64,000 bases of DNA, taken from Siphonodentalium dalli (lineage: Eukaryota > Mollusca > Scaphopoda > Gadilida > Siphonodentaliidae). Shown here one piece after another: positions 1 through 10,459 of this stretch. The notes under the pieces are model-generated. The model did no database searches, was not told the origin of the DNA, and saw only the letters and a program-made list of their open reading frames with translations. Both the position numbers and the translations under genes were made by a program. Position 1 is the stretch's first letter; every line of letters starts with the position of its first letter. The stretch is from contig CP136066.1 of the NCBI GenBank assembly GCA_032622095.1, positions 99,225,319 to 99,289,318 on the forward strand. The letters are read 5' to 3'.

Positions 1-520
1 GTCTGCAAGGGTGATCCAAGATAACTGGATGTGGGTGTATATTGAATTAGTTGAATAAAGATATGCTCTCTTTGAATTGCTGAAGCATTTTCTTAAATGT
101 GTCCAAGTTTTAGTGCTATTAACCTTCAAATGACCATACCCACCAGTGGAAATGACACACTTTTATGATATATATCTGTATATCACTGGCTATAAAATCC
201 AAAATACTTGTTAGATTAGGTTCTTATAACAATTGATATATGTGTCGTTGACATGCTCATGTTATGGGTCATTTGCATTATCATGTGACTATTACCACCT
301 TGAATTTTTTTGAAAATACCTTGAAAAATTGGCATTTTTTATGAAAAATCTTACTATTTTTTTGGCTGATGTAAGTGAAAGAAGACATCAGCAGCAAGAA
401 TAGCCACACCAAGCATGAGATATTCATTGGACTGAAAGACCAGGCTCTGTAAAATGCATTAAAATGCTTTAAAGTGACTCCCAGGAATCAAAAATGATAA
501 AAAGCTATTTTTTCCCTTTA

Positions 521-971
521 GGTTACACTGGTGTAAATATTTCCCATAGGCTTCAATGTTAACGTTTGTTGATCTGCATCAGAGGTCAAATGGAAACTGT
601 TCAAACTGCCTTCGGATTATGTGAGCTTGACATCTGTGGAAACTTTCCCAATAAAAAAATCAACACCGTCTAGCAGGGAATCCACTTCAAATTTTCGTTT
701 TTTCATGACTAGGGTCAGTTCCGCACTAAAAAAATATTGTCATTTTTTCAATCACACTTAAAATTTCTAAACAGCCACAACAGACTTCACCTTTAATGAA
801 TGGGCCTCTTGGCAAATGAAGTTTGTGGGAGAATGATTCCTTGAATTTTTGTCAACAGTTTACATTTAATTCATGCAACCAATCACAGCCCAGAGTGTTT
901 TAACTGTGAAACTCTATACTCCTCCCGCAACCGCAGGGGGAGCTGCCTATAGTATTTACACCAGTGTAACC
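521..971. mobile_element. 451-bp MITE with 19-bp TIRs and TA flanks, first copy
   Basis: The left end GGTTACACTGGTGTAAATA is the exact reverse complement of the right end TATTTACACCAGTGTAACC. Both sides are flanked by TA (TTTA before, TAAAG after), the target duplication expected of Tc1/mariner-type elements. There is no transposase, so it is non-autonomous. It lies inside the 1354-bp tandem unit. Confidence 0.75.
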
Positions 972-1874
972 TAAAGCGATAGCCCGCTTTTTCGCGGAAT
1001 AATTGTAACTCCCTACATTTCTTCAGAATTGCCCATCAATGGAAAAAATGTGTTCAAAAACAATATCACCCCTATGGTTCTTTATTTATCACACACAATT
1101 TAACCCCACCCCCTTTAACAAATTATTCATCAAAAAGGCACAATTTTCCACCACCAGTCATGTTCAGGCCCCATTTTCACTCAGTTTTAGGGGTCTGGTG
1201 TTGCAAACTTGGATCAGCTATGGAAGACTGTACAATATTCTTTCCATGAGAGAACTTCTGGTGATGTGAGGTCATTGAGTCCAGATCTGATCAGCTGAGC
1301 ATCAAGCGCATGACTTTATCAGCCACATTGAAGAATAAAATATGACATTTTCAGGTCTGCAAGGGTGATCCAAGATAACTGGATGTGGGTGTATATTGAA
1401 TTAGTTGAATAAAGATATGCTCTCTTTGAATTGCTGAAGCATTTTCTTAAATGTGTCCAAGTTTTAGTGCTATTAACCTTCAAATGACCATACCCACCAG
1501 TGGAAATGACACACTTTTATGATATATATCTGTATATCACTGGCTATAAAATCCAAAATACTTGTTAGATTAGGTTCTTATAACAATTGATATATGTGTC
1601 GTTGACATGCTCATGTTATGGGTCATTTGCATTATCATGTGACTATTACCACCTTGAATTTTTTTGAAAATACCTTGAAAAATTGGCATTTTTTATGAAA
1701 AATCTTACTATTTTTTTGGCTGATGTAAGTGAAAGAAGACATCAGCAGCAAGAATAGCCACACCAAGCATGAGATATTCATTGGACTGAAAGACCAGGCT
1801 CTGTAAAATGCATTAAAATGCTTTAAAGTGACTCCCAGGAATCAAAAATGATAAAAAGCTATTTTTTCCCTTTA

Positions 1875-2325
1875 GGTTACACTGGTGTAAATATTTCCCA
1901 TAGGCTTCAATGTTAACGTTTGTTGATCTGCATCAGAGGTCAAATGGAAACTGTTCAAACTGCCTTCGGATTATGTGAGCTTGACATCTGTGGAAACTTT
2001 CCCAATAAAAAAATCAACACCGTCTAGCAGGGAATCCACTTCAAATTTTCGTTTTTTCATGACTAGGGTCAGTTCCGCACTAAAAAAATATTGTCATTTT
2101 TTCAATCACACTTAAAATTTCTAAACAGCCACAACAGACTTCACCTTTAATGAATGGGCCTCTTGGCAAATGAAGTTTGTGGGAGAATGATTCCTTGAAT
2201 TTTTGTCAACAGTTTACATTTAATTCATGCAACCAATCACAGCCCAGAGTGTTTTAACTGTGAAACTCTATACTCCTCCCGCAACCGCAGGGGGAGCTGC
2301 CTATAGTATTTACACCAGTGTAACC
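1875..2325. mobile_element. 451-bp TIR MITE, second copy
   Basis: This is identical in the compared blocks to the element at 521-971 and reached this position by the 1354-bp duplication. The right-hand TA is missing: the sequence changes from the duplicated block to unrelated DNA (CATAATAATG) at the last TIR base, so this end is a rearrangement junction and not an ordinary insertion. Confidence 0.75.
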
Positions 2326-3513
2326 CATAATAATGACACTATGAGAATCTTTCGTGTTTCCTCTTTCCAACGATATATAATATGTATGTATCCGTTTTAG
2401 TTATCTGCCTCAATTATTAAGAAGAAGTGGTACGATCTTCTATCAGGGTAAAAACAATGCGTAACTTCTATGACGTCGTTAGAGGTCATAAAGTTAGATC
2501 ACGTTAACTCTTAACAGGCCGATGCATTTGACTGTTTCAGACGTCTTGGCGATATCTCGGGCACCGATGGTAATTTATCTTTACGTTGAAACTTGATAAT
2601 TAATGAGCGTGTGTATATGAGGCGCGTTTATATACTTCAGTGGAAATCAAATCGGGTTAAACTGGTGGATTTTTACGGACGAAAAGGGTATCTCGGTATC
2701 CGCTGGAAAAACCGGATGGATTTCGACGGGTACTTTTGTCGGGTACTTTTGTTCGGGCAGTGTTTTGGACGGGTCAAATCGTGACCCCCACTTGACCTTG
2801 GCCTTCAAAATAGACAATTCAAGGTCAAACCCCGGACGAAGTCGGGTCACCTTCTAGTATTATATATTTCTAGATTTAGTTACAAACTTTATACCTGTAT
2901 ATTGTAAAAAACAAATGTTTACAACTGTATCTATATCAATATTACCATATGGGGTCATTACAAATTAGATACGACGAAACAAAATTTTGAAGGGTGCATG
3001 TGATAGTGAGGAATAATAGTATCATAGGTAAATTTAATTTATGGACGCTTGTTAATTTTCATTGGACTACATGTATCATGTAAATTTTTATATTTCAAAT
3101 GATGACATGAATGTGGAAAGTTGAACTACCCAAGTAATACTGGCTATCCGCACGAAGAGATATACATGTATATAAAAGCAAAATAGAAGATGGCTGCTGG
3201 CCACCATGCTTTCCAAAAAATTCAAATCATTCGATAGCTCCCATCTAGTGGTCACCCCGAAGATCAAATGAAGTTTGGTGACTATCAGATGAGGGATGTG
3301 GTCTGTAGAGGTGCTAAAGAATTCAGTCATACAAAGAGTAAGATACAAAATTGCTGTCTGTGGTCATGTTTTTAACGAAATTCGAAAAAAAATAGATTAC
3401 TCTCATCCTGGTTATCCAGAAGATCATTGTGGAATCTGGTGACGATCGGACAAGGGATTTATTTTATTATTTAGCCATCAAAATAGTAAAACTCAAGATC
3501 ACCGCTGGCAGTG
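2326..3513. other. No gene or element recognised
   Basis: Short frames at 2593-2850 on both strands overlap in a locally GC-richer patch and match no family I know. Around 3235-3260 there is a short phrase (CTCCCATCTAGTGGT) that recurs at 5270-5284, just beyond the foldback element, which suggests an older repeat around both sides of it. Confidence 0.5.
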
Positions 3514-3518
3514 ATATT

Positions 3519-5234
3519 CACTGGGGGAAAACTGTTTCACAAGAATCGATTCTATCGCCTATCGCATTCCGTCTCTATCGAATTAAGTCCCGTCTCTTTC
3601 GCGACTTGAAACAAATGTTTTCAAAGTTTTGACCTCCATGTATACACTGAATGTTAAAACAGAACGTATTTTACAAAAACTATCGCTTGATTGTGTCTTT
3701 GTGCGTAATTATTGGAGCTCCGTGGTCCAGTGGTTAGCGCGTTGGACTTGTCTTTGCTGTCAACACAGCGAGGCGAGTTCGCGGCTGGCTGGTGGTCTGT
3801 TATGAGTTTCCACACAGCAGTGGCTTGGCCGACTTGAGCGATGTGCAATTGTTGGATTGTACACTGTTTGAATCTCGCGCCAAGTTGTGACCCTTGAGCA
3901 AGGTCGCTCGTACTGTGTCTGCTTTGCACCACCCATGCATTACAAGGGTACCTGATAATGAGCAGTGAAAGATCTTGTCAGTATGCTAGCCATATGGTAT
4001 CCTCGCATACTCCCGGCTGTACCTCCCCCTGTCCCCGGGGAGCAGTAGGTGGTTACTGAATGTTCAGGCTCATCAGGGTAATAATTGTAAAACTTTGAGC
4101 GCTTTGGGCCTCATGGGAAAGGCGCTTTACAAATGCTATACATTATAATAATGCGAAGTCGGCTATTCTTTGCACACTTAGAAGAGTAATGTGTTTGTGT
4201 GCATTTCCTTTGTAAATTAAGCAGCATTTTGATGCTCCTTTTATCGGCCTTTTTACCTTTTAATTAGACTGAAATATGTATTCTTGTATGATCGAACACC
4301 AGGACACGATTACAGCACAGCTCTCGATGGCTCCTCACAGTAAAAGACCCTCAAATTAATCCACCAAAAGAAGCAACGCAATGTTCCGGTTCTAATGTGA
4401 TTTTTATGTTCACGATCGGTTCTTTCGCCCCCGTTTAATGCAATATTATATTCGACCAGAGAGTTCATTTGTGTTTCTAGTTGCCATATTACCATATATG
4501 GTTTAAACTATAGTCACAGCAACACCAATATGAGTTGTTCAGTAGTCCCAAAGCATCATAGGTTGGATATTAAAGATTATCGGTCGATCATCTTTAATAT
4601 CTGACCTATGATCGTTTGGGACCACTAAAACTCATCTATTGATTTACTATGGCTACAATTTTAAACCATATATGACCATGGATTGTCATTGGGCAACTAT
4701 AGATGTACAATCAAATAATCTGATCGAATATGAATGTACTGTAAACAGGAACGAAAGAACCGATCGTGAACATAAACATCACAATAGAATCGGAACCTTT
4801 TGTTGCTTTTTGAGGCACTAATTTGAAGGAATTGTACGGCGAGGAACCGTCGGGAGGTATTGTATTATAATTATCTAATGTTCAACCATAAAACTTGACA
4901 AGTTTCAGTCCAATTTAAAGTAGACAAGGCCGATAATCTAAGCATCAAAGTGCTGCTTAATGTTCATGGGAAATGCACCCAAACGCACTACGTCTGTAAC
5001 TGTGCACAACATGCAGCCGATTTTGCTTTACTGTCATCAATAAACACGTATAAAGACATAATCTGTCGATTGTTATTGGAGAAACCATTCTGTTTTGACA
5101 TTCAGTCTATAAACAACGGTCATAACTTTGAAAACATGTTTTAGAAATCGCGAAAGAGTTGGAACTTAATTCGATAGAGACGGAACCGGAAGGGCGATAG
5201 AATCGATTCTGGTGAAACAGTTTCCCCCCCAGTG
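3519..5234. mobile_element. Foldback element 1, Transib-like ends, TSD ATATT
   Basis: A 1716-bp element with arms that are reverse complements of each other over about 630-650 bp once the SINE in the left arm is discounted. The fold centre is near 4584, where 4550-4577 pairs with 4590-4617 around a 12-base loop. Ends begin CACTGGGGG on both strands. Flanking ATATT at 3514-3518 and 5235-5239 is a 5-bp target duplication. A CACTG(T/G)G terminus plus a 5-bp duplication fits the Transib/ProtoRAG superfamily (consensus CACWRTG, 5-bp TSD). CACTA/EnSpm elements share CACTG but duplicate 2-3 bp. No transposase is encoded. Sequence and structure match the element at 11480-12197. Confidence 0.8.
3714..4152 (+). 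mobile_element. tRNA-derived SINE inserted in the left arm of foldback element 1
   Basis: The head reads like a tRNA 5' half (GCTCCGTGGTCCAGTGGTTA) with an A-box-like TGGTCCAGTGG near 3723-3733 and a B-box-like GAGTTCGCGGC near 3775. The body ends in GAAAGGCGCTTTACAAATGC followed by a short (ATT/ATA) tail, a 3' end typical of many invertebrate tRNA-SINEs that use LINE machinery. Absence of this block from the related element at 11480-12197, where ATTGG runs directly into TGATAATAATGCGAA, and from the opposite arm gives an empty-site comparison. The exact target duplication is unclear because the tail and target are both AT-rich. Confidence 0.85.
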
Positions 5235-5239
5235 ATATT

Positions 5240-5760
5240 TTCACAAGGAAATTTTGAGAAAACAATATAGCTCCCATCTAGTGGTGACCCAAAATATCCA
5301 CATGAGAAACAGTTCTCCAATAAATGCTGGCTGCAGGGTGCGCCAATTGATTCAAATTTGAAATTTGGCAGGGTGTACTGCTGGTGATCATGTTTTCCCC
5401 GCAAATTTGATAGACTAATGAACAAAACCACCGAATCCGTTGAAGCAATATACATATACACATATATATATAGGCATTGTTATCCACACTACTGGTATAT
5501 AAAGGTACTGAAAATAACTATATTATACTAGTATACACAAAATAAACCATATATTATGGCAATGGGTTCTAATATCCGAACATGACAGCTGAGAACTTGG
5601 TGTGAATTGAAGACTAGTGGGGTCTCAAGAATATCTACCCCTCCACGTTAGAAACATTAAATAGCATAAGTATAATCTAGCTCGAAGACAGAAGTGATCC
5701 AGCAAACCGCTCTTAGTTCAACCAGGTCATCACACCCCATGTATGGTCGATCAAATGATG
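5240..5760. other. No gene recognised
   Basis: AT-rich sequence with overlapping short frames on both strands; none has a recognisable motif. Confidence 0.5.
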
Positions 5761-5773
5761 ACCTAGGTGGAAT

Positions 5774-6955
5774 CGGGCTATTCAAAGTACCGCCGGTACA
5801 CCACACATGCCGGTACTGGTATCGATACTTTGCTAGTACCGCGGTTCCGGTACCGGTACTGGCAAGCCATTTTATAGTTCTAGGTATATCTGGAGGTAAT
5901 ACAGTGCTGAAAATCACAAGCCACGAACTCTATTATTAACTTGAACTTATGATAATTTGATATCATAATAAAGAAACTATTTCGGGATATTAGATACCAT
6001 TTTGGAATATACTAACAAACTTTCCCGTAGAGTTTAGTGATGCGCAAATCGCAACATAGACAATTCAATCAACCAAAATGGAACTATTCGTTACACACGT
6101 TTTGTTGTTTTAACTTATTGTTCTTCTGTGTGTGATAAACTGATAGAAAGTAACGCGACACACGTCGGTGGTTTTCACTTCACAATATTCAATGAGAATA
6201 AATGTATTTGCAAAGTCGCGCGGTCGGCCATTTTAAATCTAAACAATAATGAGTCAAGTTAGGCAACAATTTCTCTCCACGAGTTCCTATACCAAATATG
6301 AACCATCATGTCTATTCAGCAAATTACATGTACATTGTGCACGGTTCGTGGATATTCGTTCCCGATTTTATTATATAACTGGAGGTTCCATGAGTCCCAT
6401 TTAAATTCAAAATGGTTTACCTTATATATGCAAACTGATACGACATGTGCACGGGTACGTGTGTATCTGATTAATCAAAACGTGTGGGCCATACTTGTGG
6501 GTGGGGTCGTTGGTGAATAAATGATAAGAAATTGTAACTGGGTTTAGTGTATAATTGCCACAACTGTGCAAAAATAAAGGCAAAAACATAAGTTGCAATC
6601 ACAAGTTCCCAACACAAAATAATCTTTGAAGATTAAAACAATATCACAAGGCCGCGCTTTCAAAGAATTGGAATTCAACCATTGAAGAGTTATAATAGAC
6701 ACATAAAAACCAGGAACCACCCTTCCGTGACCGACCTCTCGCGCCATGAATATAATCACGATCGATATGCATCGCGTGTAGTTTAAAGAGCGAAACTTGA
6801 TACTACTGTATTTTGCCAAACAGCCTGCTGATCTATACGAACGTGCATATATGCAACCACAGTACCGAGTACCGGCGGATCTGCACACCAGTACCGTTAC
6901 CGCAAAAAAATGCCCGAGTACGCGGTACCGGTACTGCGTACCGTTGAGAAGCCTG
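5774..6955. mobile_element. hAT-like non-autonomous element with 8-bp TSD GGTGGAAT
   Basis: The octamer GGTGGAAT is present at 5766-5773 and again at 6956-6963, directly abutting imperfect terminal inverted repeats. The left end is CGGGCTATTCAAAGTACCG; the right end on the complementary strand is CAGGCTTCTCAACGGTACG. Sub-terminal regions at both ends are rich in GTACCGGTAC palindromes. An exact 8-bp duplication with C(A/G)GGC ends is the signature of hAT transposons. No transposase frame is present in the 1182 bp; short frames such as 6544-6888 (-) are not recognisable. Confidence 0.85.
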
Positions 6956-6963
6956 GGTGGAAT

Positions 6964-8375
6964 TGTTGTATAAAAAGCAGCACTACATGTAAATATAAAA
7001 TAAAACAGTGCTACATCTTATTACAGATTATTTCCACATAAAGTGACTACATGCAGTCTAACAAAATAAAGTTTCAGACACACTATCCGAAGAGGGGGAC
7101 AATTTCATCTGTTACAGTCAATGGAGCGATTATGAATCTGGAAAGCTGAAATTTCTAAGTAATACTAGATATCGACATGACGCGTATAATGTGTTTCAGA
7201 ACGAAAAAGTTGAATAAATCAACGACAAATGCACATGCCGTTCAAACGTAGTAGTCTATTTTCCCCATGTTAAACCACATCCGCAAATACCAAATAACGC
7301 TAACCTACTGCAAATGTATTACACGACAACTGTTAACATATTTGGGCTGAATTCATCTGATGCGGTATGATTCCTCAAAATAAACAACAAACCATCGTTA
7401 CTTGGAAATGTAGTTTGTGCTAACATTTACACAAATCCTCCACCTCCTCTATCTTGACACACACGTCCGATGAGAAACAGCCATCATAGAACCGCCCAAA
7501 TTGGGCGAAATAATGTTACTTGATATGTTGGAATGTGAGTTTGCCACGGCCAGCTCCATCGATGGGATGGATCCTGCTGATATATATGTATTAGTATCAT
7601 AAACGCCATCTAGAGACGAGATGGTCGGTCCACACTTGACTCAAGGAGGAAAACCGACTACTTTCCGACTTTCGAGAAATCCCAATGGTACCCACCGTCT
7701 TGTATTGGTGTTTTTCAACTTGTACAACAAAATCCTAACCTTACATCCATGATGGGCAATTCACTCAAAAAATTACAACTGCATGCATGCAAAGTCCCCT
7801 TTGTAACATACATACATTATTTAATCTTAATATGTATTATCAAACTTTCAAACTATTGGAATTTCCCTTCGTAACATCCCTATTGTTGGTAATTCTCAAC
7901 TGATTGCTACAAAAATCGGTCTTCGGTATATAAACAAAAAAATTCACACTTAATACTGTTGTTTGATATATCAAATTATTAGCACAAAATTCAAACTATT
8001 TTGGTCGGAAAATTTCCAACTGTTGTAATTTAGGAATCCACCCCGACACACGTCCCTGGTGATAAAGTATTGCCTTGATTGAAATAGGTTTATGAAAATA
8101 CTTGAGAATGTTCATATATATTAACTAACTGAGCTATCCGGCGTTGTTCATGTGAGTTATAATGTATTTTATGCTTTATGTCAGTACAAATTTACATAAT
8201 AACAGCGCTATATGCCTATGCATAATACATGTACTCGACTGAATAGTTATATACATGTGTATATATGCTTTATCAATGCCAAAGACTAACCATTATCACT
8301 CTGTAAATACCCATCCCCACCACGACACAAGCGACATCACGTTCAAAACATGTATCTATATCTATATTTGCGAAT
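6964..8375. other. No gene recognised
   Basis: AT-rich, low-complexity-prone sequence without long frames or clear repeats apart from occasional short palindromes. Confidence 0.5.
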
Positions 8376-8401
8376 GTCTGTCTGTCTGTCTGTCTGTCTG
8401 C
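8376..8401. repeat. (TGTC)n microsatellite
   Basis: About six perfect TGTC/CTGT tetranucleotide units in a row. Confidence 0.95.
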
Positions 8402-8439
8402 TATAGAAATCCACAGGGGACCACCTAGATGGCACAAAA

Positions 8440-8853
8440 GGGGTCTAATAAGTGACGCCGTTGTTGTCAGGGGCAGAAAAGGGGAGGGGCAGAAAAAAAA
8501 TTGTCGCCGATTGCCACCAAACTTATATATAATCATCCCCATAACATGAGGAATCTAATGGTGTGGTTTAAATATGTCAAAAGTCGCGCCGTTCGCGTCA
8601 GGGATGCCCGGAAGGGGAGAGGGGTACCAAAATTGTTTTAAATTAATTTTAGCGCCGAATTCCACCAAATTGATGCACATTCTTCTGAGATCTTCTCCAA
8701 CTGCACAATCGCGTACGAAAGGTTTGATGCCCCAGATTTGTTCCACCCCAGGAACGTTCAAAGAAATCGGATTGCTTAAGTTCCGCATTCCTGGCGTTTA
8801 GGGGCCAGAGACTTCTATTTGCACTTTTGAGTACAAAGCTGATTTTTATATTA
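8440..8853 (+). mobile_element. Left part of a split interspersed element built on ~152-bp repeats
   Basis: Bases about 8690-8850 are homologous, in inverse orientation, to about 32190-32362, and run into the start of a 152-bp repeat unit (TTTGAGTACAAAGCTGATTT...). The unit breaks off at ...TATATTA (8853) and resumes at 13522 with TTAATAGTGCTCC, because a 4.67-kb element is inserted in between. The inner tandem units and unique flanks recall the pearl/HINE type of non-autonomous Helitron relatives known from bivalves, but that assignment is only a suggestion. The left border is approximate. Confidence 0.65.
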
Positions 8854-9727
8854 TATAGTGTAGGTAGTTAGCGTTTTGATCAATACAAGTCGGATAAAAG
8901 TTCAATATTTTTCAATATCTTGTAGGACAGCATCTCTAGTCAAGGAATTTTCTCAAGAACCAACTTTTTGACCAACATAGAGCCGAAAATTCAAGATGGC
9001 GTCCAAGATGGCCGCCGGTTTGACGGTGGTACACCTAATAGGTTTGCTTCTCAAATCTCAATTTTATATGTTAAACATAATGAATTTCACCCTATTATCT
9101 AAGAATGGTGGTTATCGAATAACAGCCCCCCACTTTTAGTTGAAAAATGGCCACAATTATTGAAGATGGATGCCAAAATGGCGGCCAAAACATGGAAGTG
9201 TTTGGTTTTTTTCCTTCTTTTTGTTTAAATACTTTACAATTTTCGAGATAATATAAGAGAAGATATCAACAATGTGTTGATTATTCGACGGAATAACCTC
9301 TGTGAAAGAGTCATGCACACTAACGGCGAAGTAGTATTGTTCTGGTACAAATATGAGGTAGAATATGTGCTATGTAAAATTATTCTTAGACAGAGTTTCA
9401 TTCTGTGAATGCATAGAAACGAACCATGAATGGCTCTAATGTCTTCAATTCTATTTGCGACACTACTATTTGGTTGGATCAATTGAATAAAAGTTTGAAT
9501 ATCGAGATCTTTACAAATAAAAAATAAATTTAGTGATGGATTTACCACGAAATTAGGCAACACTAAATGACATACCCCATACTCATCAAACTCAATTTGG
9601 TTCTCAAAACAGGAACATATATGGAAGGTATTCTGCAACACATCTTCATCATCGGGCCTCGTATTCAAATTACCAATACTTTGAAATTTGAAAATACACT
9701 TTGTTTTAATAAACTGAATTGAACAAT

Positions 9728-10325
9728 TCACATCTCAGAACCACATCTGCACAACTTCGTACATGGAAGTTTGATTCTTGAACATTTGCACCTGGAACAA
9801 ACCGATTTGCAAACACATTTAATCAACTCTGCACTATCTAGCTCCTTCTGTGTTGTCATCTATACAGTAACAAAAGAACGATCAATCAATTTCCATCCAG
9901 AGAAGTCAGGTGCTGGAAACTTTGCATCTATTATGGGCCTTACAGTCCAGATACCAGCCTGATATATAGCACGATTTTCATTTGCAAGAGCATGTTCCTC
10001 GTTGGTGGCATCAAGCATTCTGTGAGCTAAGCCTTCCAAGCATCCCAAAATTGCGCTTACCCTTACCAGGGAAATGGGAACTTGAGTCGCATCCTGATAT
10101 CGGATGGAATATTGGAAGTACAGTTGAATTTGTTTAGCCCATTGAATTGCACATATCAACTATGTTGTAGGTAATATGGGATTTAGACTTCTCGAAAGAC
10201 AAAACAATTTCAAATGTTTGCATTGAAGAAGCATAGCATGCAGATGTCCCAACATGATCACGATAATATATGTGTCAACAATGTGAACAATAATCGATTA
10301 ATTATCGGTTTGTAGCATGTGAAAT
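9728..10325 (-). pseudogene. Broken copy of an uncharacterised repeated gene family (left-arm copy, Cys-rich tail)
   Basis: Read on the minus strand from about 10325 down to the stop at 9728-9730, this is a frameshifted, stop-containing copy of the gene at 10460-12378. Recognisable pieces in order are HMLQT and SIIVHIVDTYIIVI (degenerate VRTVD motif), RYQDATQVPISLVRV, RAIYQAGIW, KFPAPDFSGWK and a terminal Cys-rich block: AELIKCVCKSVCSRCKCSRI, then KLPCTKLCRCGSEM and stop. An in-frame TAG follows SFVTV. It has a shorter 5' part than the right-arm copy and points away from it. Unlike the right-arm copy it has no foldback insertion at GWK, so it acts as an empty-site control. I recognise the layout as one that recurs in multi-copy ORFs of cnidarian, mollusc and arthropod genomes with no assigned function, from memory and not from a search. 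Confidence 0.7.
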
Positions 10326-10459
10326 ATATGTTCTTCAAACACGAAAACCAGCGGTTCCCCATCTATATCGAAAGTGGGCGAATGGAGGGGCGGTAATAAA
10401 TGTGACTTTCTAAGCTGCATGAAGGTCCCATCCGATTCAAACTACATAGGCACTGCTGA

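Larger units (their letters stand above)
1..2325. repeat. Tandem array of a 1354-bp unit (about 1.7 copies visible)
   Basis: Bases 1-971 recur at 1355-2325 with a constant offset of 1354 and no indels. In the blocks I compared by eye (near bases 60, 120, 360, 660 and 780) I saw no mismatch, so the duplication is recent or homogenised. The window starts inside a unit, so the array may continue upstream. The right edge of the last copy coincides exactly with the end of the terminal inverted repeat of the MITE contained in the unit; sequence after 2325 is unrelated to that after 971. No credible ORF exists in the unit, and the 76-codon frame at 1039 resembles nothing I know. Confidence 0.93.

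Noticed and set aside
3714-3800. Functional tRNA gene
   Set aside because: The acceptor stem cannot form, the B-box is degenerate, and a long SINE body with a CGCTTTACAAATGC-type end follows.
4699-4821. NERTDREHK-containing frames repeated on both strands (4310-4495 minus, 4639-4821 plus) as paralogous small proteins
   Set aside because: The similarity comes from the two arms of the foldback element being reverse complements, so the same frame appears once on each strand.
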